Source of the DNA: an uncultured Burkholderiales bacterium
Lineage (GTDB): Bacteria > Pseudomonadota > Gammaproteobacteria > Burkholderiales > Burkholderiaceae_C
Length of the DNA: 35,527 nucleotides
Direction: 5' to 3'
Assembly (NCBI GenBank): GCA_903828695.1
Contig: CAIKNE010000002.1
Span: 1 to 35,527 of the forward strand
Position 1 is the stretch's first letter. The number at the start of each line of letters is the position of its first letter. Below the pieces are notes generated by a model, which was not told the origin of the DNA, did not search any database, and was given only the letters and a program-made list of their open reading frames with translations. Positions 16,761 to 23,462 of the stretch are shown one piece after another. Both the position numbers and the translations under genes were made by a program.

Positions 16761-17191
16761 ACCCACGGTGTAACCGATGGAACTGGGCAAGGGCCCTCTA
16801 CGGACACAGATCCAAAATCTGCAGGTCCCACAATCTCGAGATATTCCATATCGGGTGAGTAGTCGAATAAATAATGAACGATACCGGGTCGTTGGTGAAC
16901 GCAGTCTCCCTGTGCGACTAAGGTAACCTTGTCTTCATACATGAAGCGCGCCCACCCCTTGAGCATATAGACAATTTGAAATTCGGCTACGTGGTAATGC
17001 CAACCTGTGCCGTCCTCGGGCGGGAGATTGGCCTTGGCGATGTGAGCTATGACCTTACCCTTGGTTGCTTTTGCAACACCTAGGTCTTTGTACAAAAAGA
17101 AGTCTCTTAGTCCCCCAGGTAGAAATTTAGTGTCTTCCTTTTTGACGTGAGAAAACTCGGTATCGCTCAAATAAGTTGCAATTTCAGACAT
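16757..17191 (-). CDS. Cupin domain protein
   Basis: A small cytosolic beta-barrel protein, 144 residues, with a single cupin domain. The metal motif is GWHYHVAEFQ (H65, H67, with E70 or Q72 as third ligand) and the second motif has GDCVHQRPGIVHYL with H106. The fold is shared by dioxygenases, isomerases and sensor proteins; the sequence does not tell which. It starts two bases after the GST stop and is surely co-transcribed with it. Its 3' end overlaps the ThDP gene stop, so the two transcripts converge without a gap. Confidence 0.88.
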   Translation of the reverse strand: MSEIATYLSDTEFSHVKKEDTKFLPGGLRDFFLYKDLGVAKATKGKVIAHIAKANLPPEDGTGWHYHVAEFQIVYMLKGWARFMYEDKVTLVAQGDCVHQRPGIVHYLFDYSPDMEYLEIVGPADFGSVSVEGPCPVPSVTPWV

Positions 17192-17193
17192 GA

Positions 17194-17850
17194 TTAAAAC
17201 TCCACTTCAAGTTCTTCAATATCATCAGGCTCAGCCTGGGCCGCTTCAATCCACTCCTTCATATAGGGGGTGGCAATGATCTCTTCGCAATACTTCATAC
17301 AGGCGGGCGTCAGGCTCACTCCGTAGGTAAGAAAGCGCATGACAACGGGTGCATACATAGCGTCTGCAAGGGTCATTTGCTTGCCAAACAAGTAGGGCCC
17401 TTTGTAGTTGAGTAAGCACTCTTTCCATATCTCTGTAATCCGGTCAATATCAAGCTGTGCTTTGGACCAGACTTTGAATCCCTTCATTTTGGCCTTAATA
17501 TTCATGGGCAATGAGGATCTAAGCGCGGAAAATCCAGAATGCATCTCACCGCATATCGCACGACAATGTGCACGGTGCACCTGGTTGGACGGGAGTAGGT
17601 TTGCTTTTGGTGCGATTTCATTTAAATATTCACCCATTGCAAGTGTGTCCCAAACTTTAACTTCTGCGTGAGTTAGGCTTGGGACGAGGATAGACGGCGA
17701 CAGTAAAAGTAGCTCAGCCCGTGCATCCGCTGTATCTGTGGGAACGCTGATCTCTGTGAAATCAAGCCCTGACATTTTCACCATCAACCAGCCCCTAAGG
17801 GACCAAGATGAGTAGTTTTTGCTGCTAATGGTGAGTGTAGTTTTAGACAT
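17194..17850 (-). CDS. Glutathione S-transferase family protein
   Basis: A 218-residue cytosolic GST from ATG 17850; the frame is open upstream but that extension lacks family similarity. The N-terminal thioredoxin-like domain has SSKNYSSWSLRGWL, with S14/S15 as candidate thiolate-stabilising residues, and VPSL (P57 as the cis-proline). The usual ESxAI glutathione contact is replaced by WDTLAMGEYL, i.e. aspartate at 68. The C-terminal helical domain has GKQMTLADAMYAPVVMRFLTY, the N-capping motif with D163. It is the first gene of a GST-cupin operon divergent from phaZ. Likely detoxification or a glutathione-dependent isomerisation; substrate unknown. Confidence 0.92.
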   Translation of the reverse strand: MSKTTLTISSKNYSSWSLRGWLMVKMSGLDFTEISVPTDTADARAELLLLSPSILVPSLTHAEVKVWDTLAMGEYLNEIAPKANLLPSNQVHRAHCRAICGEMHSGFSALRSSLPMNIKAKMKGFKVWSKAQLDIDRITEIWKECLLNYKGPYLFGKQMTLADAMYAPVVMRFLTYGVSLTPACMKYCEEIIATPYMKEWIEAAQAEPDDIEELEVEF

Positions 17851-17995
17851 AATCCAGTTTAATGTGTAACTAGCTGTTCTGCGTAAGTGCAATAAATATG
17901 CCACTTGGGAGATAGGGGGGTGGCTTTTGACTAGGCACAACTTATGCATTGATTTTCTTGGTGTTTGGATTTCATTAAAAAGCATTTACCCCAAG

Positions 17996-19213
17996 ATGAT
18001 CTATCAAAATTATCAGCTGATGGCTAACCTCAATGACCCCATTAGGCTGTTTGCTGACAATGCTCAGTCGGTGTTACAAACTTGGAATGAGAACCAAGGA
18101 GTCAGCCCACTGCGTAAAATGTCTGCCTACTACGAACAAGTGGCACTCCTGGGGTTTACGCACAAATGTCCACCCTTTAACATCGACCCTGTGAGTGCGG
18201 GTGATGGCTCGACTGTGGAAGTTTTGGAATCCCAGGTTCTTGATTTGAGTTTTTGTCGCCTCCTTAGATTTAAGAAAAATACGGACCAGGTTCTACCCCG
18301 AATTCTTTTGGTTGCACCCATGTCTGGGCATTTCGCTACCTTGCTTAGAGGTACAGTGCAGACCTTAGTCCAAGATCATGAGGTTTACGTTACCGACTGG
18401 CTCAATATCAGGGATATTCCATTAAGTCAGGGAGAGTTCGGTCTAGACGCCTATGTTCAAACCATCATGGATTGCTTAAAACATTTAGGACCTGGCGTGC
18501 ACTTAATGGGTGTTTGCCAGCCAACAGTTGCCTGTTTGTCTGCAACCAGCATTCTTGCTGAGGACAAAGAGGACTATGCGCCGGCCAGTCTAATCTTGAT
18601 GGCTGGCCCTATTGATACTCGGATCAATCCTACCAAGGTTAATGAACTTGCAACAGGTAAACCCATTGAATGGTTCAAGCAAAATTTAATTGGGGTTGTC
18701 CCTTTTCAGTTTGCAGGTTCTGGGCGTTCGGTCTATCCCGGATTCTTACAGTTGATGGCTTTTTTAAGTATGAATTTGGAAAGACACAAGAAATCTTTTA
18801 GAGATCTGTTGGAGCACAGAATAAAAGGAGATGATGAGAGAGCTGACTTGATTCGAGATTTTTACAAAGAATATTTTGCAATCATGGATTTATCTGCTGA
18901 CTTTTATATCGAGACTGTAGAAAACGTTTTTCAAAAACATCAACTTCCCAAAGGTGAGATGCAATTTAAAGGGCGGTTGGTAGATCCAAGTAAGATTCGA
19001 AAAACATTTTTATTAACTGTGGAAGGAGAAAGAGACGATATCTGCGGCATAGGGCAAACGCTTGCTGCTCAGGACTTGTGCTCTAAGATCCCAGGCTATA
19101 TGAAAACACACCACCTACAAGCCGGTGTGGGTCACTACGGTGTGTTCAGTGGTAAAAGATGGTCGGCGCAAATTTATCCCGTGTTACGATCAATGACACA
19201 CAGTACACTTTAA
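17996..19213 (+). CDS. phaZ: Intracellular polyhydroxyalkanoate depolymerase (PhaZ)
   Basis: The enzyme that mobilises stored polyhydroxybutyrate granules in the cell, 405 residues from ATG 17996. It belongs to the PhaZ family with a cysteine nucleophile: C174 in the lipase-box-like GVCQPT, an aspartate in EGERDDICG (347/348) and H380 in GVGHYGVFSG. The spacing between these residues agrees with the Cys-Asp-His triad known for Ralstonia eutropha PhaZ1. YEQVALLGFTHKCPPF near the N terminus is also a family mark. Upstream in-frame codons (from 17927) do not look like protein of this family. The PII gene starts 8 bp after its stop, so the pair is probably co-transcribed; this is unusual. No phaC, phaB or phasin gene is in the window. 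Confidence 0.95.
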   Translation: MIYQNYQLMANLNDPIRLFADNAQSVLQTWNENQGVSPLRKMSAYYEQVALLGFTHKCPPFNIDPVSAGDGSTVEVLESQVLDLSFCRLLRFKKNTDQVLPRILLVAPMSGHFATLLRGTVQTLVQDHEVYVTDWLNIRDIPLSQGEFGLDAYVQTIMDCLKHLGPGVHLMGVCQPTVACLSATSILAEDKEDYAPASLILMAGPIDTRINPTKVNELATGKPIEWFKQNLIGVVPFQFAGSGRSVYPGFLQLMAFLSMNLERHKKSFRDLLEHRIKGDDERADLIRDFYKEYFAIMDLSADFYIETVENVFQKHQLPKGEMQFKGRLVDPSKIRKTFLLTVEGERDDICGIGQTLAAQDLCSKIPGYMKTHHLQAGVGHYGVFSGKRWSAQIYPVLRSMTHSTL

Positions 19214-19221
19214 GATTGCGG

Positions 19222-19560
19222 ATGAAACTCATAATTGCCATTATCAAACCTCATAAATTGGATGATGTAAGGAATGGCTTAATTGCGTGTGGTCACAACG
19301 CAATGACGGTATCCAATGTTGAGGGCTTTGGGCGGCAAAAGGGACGAACAGAAATATACCGGGGCGCGGAATATTACTACGACTGGGTGCCCAAAGTAAA
19401 AATAGAGCTAGCAGTGAGTGACGATGTCGTAGATGCAGTCATTCAAATTATTATCGAAACCGCACGATCTTCTAAAATAGGTGACGGTAAGATTTTTGTA
19501 ATGAACCTCACAAATGCCTACCGTATTCGCACTGGGGAATCAGGCGATACCGCTTTATAG
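19222..19560 (+). CDS. PII nitrogen regulatory protein (GlnB/GlnK family)
   Basis: A 112-residue cytosolic signal protein that binds ATP/ADP and 2-oxoglutarate and controls nitrogen metabolism through protein contacts. ATG 19222 gives an exact match to the family length. The T-loop GRQKGRTEIYRGAEYYYDW retains Y46 and the uridylylation site Y51, followed by two further tyrosines (52, 53) where most PII proteins have other residues. Ligand residues Q39, K58, K90, R101 and R103 are all present, and GKIFVMNLTNAYRIRTGE is the C-terminal signature. It lies behind phaZ, not next to amtB or nadE as is usual, so I leave the gene symbol open. This is probably an extra paralogue, possibly tied to storage metabolism. 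Confidence 0.93.
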   Translation: MKLIIAIIKPHKLDDVRNGLIACGHNAMTVSNVEGFGRQKGRTEIYRGAEYYYDWVPKVKIELAVSDDVVDAVIQIIIETARSSKIGDGKIFVMNLTNAYRIRTGESGDTAL

Positions 19561-19653
19561 TATTTCACGCAGGTTGGAGAATGTGAGGAGTGATTGTTTC
19601 TCTGGGCATAGAGTGCACAAATATTTTCTTCCCCACAAATCTACGATCAAGCA

Positions 19654-19681
19654 GAGGCTTGCAAAGGTAAGCAAAAGCCTC
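19654..19681. terminator. Hairpin between convergent PII and hupE genes
   Basis: GAGGCTT (19654-19660) pairs with AAGCCTC (19675-19681) around a 14-base loop, in the 130-bp gap between two convergent genes. No T-run follows, so this is a candidate 3'-end structure only. Confidence 0.35.
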
Positions 19682-19690
19682 CTCGTTGGG

Positions 19691-20299
19691 TCAGTTGAGG
19701 GCTAATTGAGCAATCAGGAAGCTACCATATACAAGGGTCGAAATACCTGCAACTTTGCCTACGATTTGTGTGAATTGGGTTATTCGTTTTGCACAAAATA
19801 ATCCTGCGAAATGCAACAATGCTGTGCTCACCAGCAGTCCAGTTATATCAAGGAGGATACTGGTGGCGTTAAAACTGTTCAGCGCGGGAAGGTAGCCGGT
19901 ATGAGCCAGGCCGTGGAGCACACCAAATGTGGCTAGAAGTGAGAGGCTGAATGCTTGGGAGAGTTTGCACTGTGTACTCAACAATAAGCCTGTGATGATC
20001 ACGCTTGTGGCAATTGAGAACTCAAGCAATTCATTGGTGGCTGTAAAGAGTCCTGCAAAGGAGCCGAGGATCATTCCACTCAAAAATGCCAAGGGTCCGA
20101 CCCAGGGTTTCTTAAAAGCGATTGCGCTCCAAAAACCAACCAAAAGAATGACCAAAAAGTGGTCCAATCCGCTAAAGGGGTGCGCAATTCCAGTCATCAA
20201 ATCCAAGGTTTCACTGTGTCCTGGATGGGCACTAGAGAGGGTTGGATAAAGACAAATTAACAAAACCCAGTGACTGACTCGCATTTTGGAGGATTTCAT
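19691..20299 (-). CDS. hupE: HupE/UreJ family membrane protein
   Basis: An inner-membrane protein of the HupE/UreJ family, thought to take up nickel or cobalt, 202 residues from ATG 20299 (AGG eight bases upstream). A signal peptide ends near LSSA-HPGHSE, leaving the family's N-terminal HPGH at the mature start. The metal-binding helix motif is HPFSGLDHFLVIL, and HGLAHTGYLP is the second histidine motif. About six to seven membrane helices follow. No hydrogenase or urease genes are in the window, so its metal and client enzyme are unknown. Divergent from the hydratase gene; upstream in-frame codons to 20434 overlap that gene and are not used. Confidence 0.92.
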   Translation of the reverse strand: MKSSKMRVSHWVLLICLYPTLSSAHPGHSETLDLMTGIAHPFSGLDHFLVILLVGFWSAIAFKKPWVGPLAFLSGMILGSFAGLFTATNELLEFSIATSVIITGLLLSTQCKLSQAFSLSLLATFGVLHGLAHTGYLPALNSFNATSILLDITGLLVSTALLHFAGLFCAKRITQFTQIVGKVAGISTLVYGSFLIAQLALN

Positions 20300-20392
20300 G
20301 TAAATTACCTGAAAGTGGTTAGTGACACACAAAACAAAAACAACGTTATATTCAACAGTATAAGGATTGGTAGCCCCATTTTTTTCGCGGTC

Positions 20393-20398
20393 TATAAT
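20393..20398 (+). promoter_or_regulatory. Perfect -10 hexamer upstream of the MhpD-like gene
   Basis: TATAAT occurs 34 bp before ATG 20433, in the short divergent region with hupE. No good -35 box is found at 16-18 bp; TTGGTA at 20367 is 20 bp away. A weak or activator-dependent promoter is possible. Confidence 0.35.
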
Positions 20399-20432
20399 TA
20401 TTTTTTCACCCAATTTATCATAGGTGTGCAGC

Positions 20433-21236
20433 ATGACTCCAAGTGAACTTTTAAAGCATTACGATTCAGGTCAATTTTGGCCTCAATCTTTGGATGTTCA
20501 TGGGAAATACCCTGTCCCCGTTGCTTATCAAGACGCCCTGTCCGTTAGAGCTTTAAGGATCGCTCGGGGCGAGAGGCCCCTAGGTTACAAGATTGGATTT
20601 ACTAACCGAAAAATATGGGATTTGTACAAAGTCTATGCCCCAATGTGGGGCACGGTTTGGGATACAACAGTGACCTACGGAGCAGCCTCTGAGGCCAGTA
20701 TTTCTTTGAGAAATATTTGCCAACCCAGAATTGAGCCCGAAATTGTCTTTGGCTTCAAGACCACACCCAAGCCCAACGCAAGCCTTGATGACCTATACAA
20801 CTCACTGGATTGGCTTGCACCTGGGTTTGAGATTGTTCAGTCCCACATGCCTGATTGGAAGTTCACCGCCGCTGAGACCGTCGCTGATAGTGGACTACAC
20901 GCAAGACTGGGAATTGGAGAGAAGATTGCCATTTCCTCTATCTCAAATAATTCTACTGAATTGGTCGAACTACTGTCTGGTGCATCAGCACAACTATACA
21001 AAGGCGATCAAGTCGTCGAAACTGGCAGTGGTTCAAACGTGCTAGATAGCCCCTTAGATGCATTAAATTATTTTGTAAAAGAATTAAGAGCTTGTCCTGG
21101 TTCTACAGATATTCAACCTGGCGATATTGTTACCACCGGGACTTGGACTGATGCATGGCCCTTAACTGAGGGTGAGTCTTGGAGAGTTCAGTTCAATTTC
21201 CAAAACGCGCACTTTACCCTGAATCTGTTGGCCTAG
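20433..21236 (+). CDS. MhpD-like 2-keto-4-pentenoate hydratase / fumarylacetoacetase family
   Basis: A cytosolic metal-dependent enzyme of the FAH superfamily, 267 residues from ATG 20433. It matches the hydratase/decarboxylase branch (MhpD, DmpH): GYKIGFTN (51-58), the metal ligands in RIEPEIVFGF (E101, E103), a further glutamate in GFEIVQS (E133) and ADSGLHARLG (D152). These enzymes act on 2-hydroxypenta-2,4-dienoate or 4-oxalocrotonate in meta-cleavage of aromatic rings, but no dioxygenase or aldolase of such a pathway is adjacent. An upstream in-frame GTG (20424) is less likely. The HAD gene follows with its ribosome site right at this stop codon. Confidence 0.88.
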   Translation: MTPSELLKHYDSGQFWPQSLDVHGKYPVPVAYQDALSVRALRIARGERPLGYKIGFTNRKIWDLYKVYAPMWGTVWDTTVTYGAASEASISLRNICQPRIEPEIVFGFKTTPKPNASLDDLYNSLDWLAPGFEIVQSHMPDWKFTAAETVADSGLHARLGIGEKIAISSISNNSTELVELLSGASAQLYKGDQVVETGSGSNVLDSPLDALNYFVKELRACPGSTDIQPGDIVTTGTWTDAWPLTEGESWRVQFNFQNAHFTLNLLA

Positions 21237-21245
21237 GTGATTAGT

Positions 21246-22076
21246 ATGGCTCAGTTGTTTAAACCAAGGCCCATATCTGAATTTTCTCAAAGTACGGCTC
21301 GTGCGGTTAAGTATGTTTTTAGTGATTTGGATGACACCATCACAACTCACGGAAGGCTGGAGTCACAGACTTACCAGGCATTGTGCGATGTAGCCCAGGC
21401 TGGTATCAAGCTGATTGTCGTAACCGGTGGGCCCGCGGGTTGGTGTGACTGTATCGCCAAAATGTGGCCCGTGCATGCTGTAGTGGGTGAGGGGGGTGCT
21501 TTTTACATGTATAAAGATCCCACCACCGATAAACTAGTGACGCGTGAATTTGTTGCGCCTTCGGAGCGAGAAGAATATGCTTCTAAAATGCAAGCTCTCA
21601 AAGAGAAACTTCTCAACCAGTTCCCCAAAATTTCCCTATCAAGTGATCAGTTCTCAAGGCTTTATGACCTTGCAATTGAACTCACTTCTCTACAAACTCA
21701 CAATAATATTTGTACCCCTCAATCTATCGGCGTCTCACTAGGGGAGGTTTTGAGCTTCTTGCACGCTGAGGGTTTAACCACGAAGATAAGCTCCATTCAC
21801 ATCAATGCTGCCTGGGGCAAGTGGGACAAGCTCTCAAGCACTCAAGCCATGGCGCGTGAGTTAATGGGTATTGATCTCAAGGAGATTATTGATGAGAGTG
21901 CTTTCATTGGGGACTCTTTAAACGATGAGGTTATGTTTAAATTCTTCAAGCATACCGTTGGTGTTGCCAATCTTGAGCGTTACGCGCAAGCGTTAATGTA
22001 CGCACCTGAGTGGATTACTCCGAGCGAACGGGGGGCTGGTTTTGCGGAGTTCGCGCAGGTATTACTTGCTAAATAA
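21246..22076 (+). CDS. HAD-superfamily phosphatase (type IIB-like)
   Basis: A 276-residue haloacid dehalogenase-type hydrolase. Motif I is VFSDLDDTITT with nucleophile D27 and acid D29. Motif II is VVTGGPAGW (T60), the lysine of motif III is in WGKWDKL (K192 or K195) and motif IV is FIGDSLNDEVMF (D223, D227). The cap between motifs II and III and the WCDCIAKMWPVHAVVGEGGAFY segment resemble the sugar-phosphate phosphatase group (sucrose-6-phosphate or Cof types). ATG 21246 has AGGTG six bases upstream; a GTG at 21237 directly after the previous stop is the alternative. It is tightly coupled to the MhpD-like gene, for reasons that are not clear. The substrate is unknown. Confidence 0.88.
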   Translation: MAQLFKPRPISEFSQSTARAVKYVFSDLDDTITTHGRLESQTYQALCDVAQAGIKLIVVTGGPAGWCDCIAKMWPVHAVVGEGGAFYMYKDPTTDKLVTREFVAPSEREEYASKMQALKEKLLNQFPKISLSSDQFSRLYDLAIELTSLQTHNNICTPQSIGVSLGEVLSFLHAEGLTTKISSIHINAAWGKWDKLSSTQAMARELMGIDLKEIIDESAFIGDSLNDEVMFKFFKHTVGVANLERYAQALMYAPEWITPSERGAGFAEFAQVLLAK

Positions 22077-22146
22077 TCTCAACTGATAGGCGCGGTTGTA
22101 AATTATTTGTAAATTTGCGATCAATTGGTTTTTTAATACTGCATTT

Positions 22147-22164
22147 GAGACCTAAAGTGGTCTC
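22147..22164. promoter_or_regulatory. Inverted repeat upstream of the RND efflux operon (candidate operator)
   Basis: GAGACC and GGTCTC form a perfect 6-bp dyad around TAAAGT. It ends ten bases before the proposed -35 box of the efflux operon, a position suited to an activator or repressor. No regulator gene is adjacent. Confidence 0.4.
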
Positions 22165-22173
22165 TCTAACTGA

Positions 22174-22203
22174 TTGGTGCAGATCCATACTCTAGAATAT
22201 AAG
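22174..22203 (+). promoter_or_regulatory. Candidate sigma-70 promoter of the RND efflux operon
   Basis: TTGGTG (22174-22179) and TATAAG (22198-22203) are separated by 18 bp and lie about 28 bp before the first ATG of the adaptor gene. Each box has 4-5 of 6 consensus bases. Confidence 0.45.
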
Positions 22204-22231
22204 ACTGCCCATTTTTAGTGTATTTCAATCT

Positions 22232-23446
22232 ATGTACAGCTCCAATATGAAGCCCCTCGAATTTAAGTTTAAGCCATTTTTATGGGTCACCCTTTGTGTG
22301 GGATCCTCACTGCTCATGGTTGGATGCAACAAAGGTGCGCCAACGGGACCGCAAAACGTAACACCAGTGGTTGGGGTGTACGAAGTTAAATCGCAACGCG
22401 TATCTGTTTTTACACAGCTTCCCGGTCGAACTTCCCCATATTTAATAGCCGAGGTAAGACCGCAAATCAACGGCATAGTTCAAAAGAGATTGTTTACTGA
22501 GGGCGGCGACGTGCAAGCTGGGCAAGTGCTGTATCAAATTGATCCTGCGCTTTACAAAGCGTCCTTTGATATTGCCCAAGCTAATCTTCAAAGTATTCAA
22601 CTCAAAGCTGAGCGTTACAAGGAGTTGATCAAAATCAATGCGGTGTCCAAGCAAGAATATGATGATGTGGATGCCTCCTACAAACAAGCCCAGGCATTGC
22701 TTCAAACTGCGCAAATTAACCTTGGCTATACACAAATCACATCCCCCATCTCTGGCAGAGTGGGCATATCTAGTTTTACGCCAGGTGCTCTTGTATCCGC
22801 CAACCAGGCCAATGCGTTAACCACTGTTCAACAACTCGATCCAATCTATGTCGACGTGATTCAGTCAAGTTCAGAGCTGATGCGTATCAAAAGGGCGCTT
22901 GAATCAGGAATCTTAAAGCGCGCTGGTAAGGATACAGTCAAGATGAGGTTGATACTGGATGACAACATTCCATATGCGCTGGAGGGGAAATTTCAGTTCT
23001 CGGATGTAACTGTGGACTCTGGCACGGGTTCGGTGACCCTTAGAGCTGTGTTTCCCAACCCCAAGCACGATCTGTTGCCTGGAATGTTTGTGCGCGCAGT
23101 CTTAGAAGAGGGCGTTAATGAGCAGGGCTTGGTTGTCCCACAGCAAGGAGTCACACATGATGCGAGAGGAAACGCCACGGCTTTGGTTCTTAACAAAGAA
23201 TCTAAAGTTGAGTTGCGTACTTTAGAGCTCGGGGATGCCATTGGGGATAAGTGGGTGGTTAAAAGTGGTCTAAGCGTTGGTGATCAGCTGATCGTTGATG
23301 GGATTCAAAAAGTCAAACCTGGAGCCCCTGCTCAGGCGGCACCAAAGGAAGGCGGCAAGGAGGCCTCTACCGAGAATTCTGCTGATCCTTCTAAGGCTGC
23401 TCCAAACTCTACTAGCCCCTCCACGGCTGATAAAGCTTCAAAATAA
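22232..23446 (+). CDS. RND efflux pump periplasmic adaptor (AcrA/MexA family lipoprotein)
   Basis: The membrane fusion protein of a tripartite drug efflux pump, 404 residues. The N terminus is a lipoprotein signal ending in LLMVGC, so C32 should carry the lipid anchor in the inner membrane. A barrel-sandwich (lipoyl-like) half follows at about 70-85 (PQINGIVQKRLFTEGGDVQAGQVLY), then a helical hairpin and the second half INLGYTQITSPISGRVG. The C terminus has a low-complexity Ala/Pro/Ser/Lys tail of about 40 residues. ATG 22247 is an alternative start; neither has a clear ribosome site. The pump gene begins 16 bp after the stop, and the whole forms a three-gene operon. Confidence 0.96.
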   Translation: MYSSNMKPLEFKFKPFLWVTLCVGSSLLMVGCNKGAPTGPQNVTPVVGVYEVKSQRVSVFTQLPGRTSPYLIAEVRPQINGIVQKRLFTEGGDVQAGQVLYQIDPALYKASFDIAQANLQSIQLKAERYKELIKINAVSKQEYDDVDASYKQAQALLQTAQINLGYTQITSPISGRVGISSFTPGALVSANQANALTTVQQLDPIYVDVIQSSSELMRIKRALESGILKRAGKDTVKMRLILDDNIPYALEGKFQFSDVTVDSGTGSVTLRAVFPNPKHDLLPGMFVRAVLEEGVNEQGLVVPQQGVTHDARGNATALVLNKESKVELRTLELGDAIGDKWVVKSGLSVGDQLIVDGIQKVKPGAPAQAAPKEGGKEASTENSADPSKAAPNSTSPSTADKASK

Positions 23447-23462
23447 CTTAGGCTGATCTTTT

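Noticed and set aside
19222-19560. Assignment of the PII gene as glnK
   Set aside because: No amtB is adjacent, and sequence alone does not separate GlnB from GlnK here.
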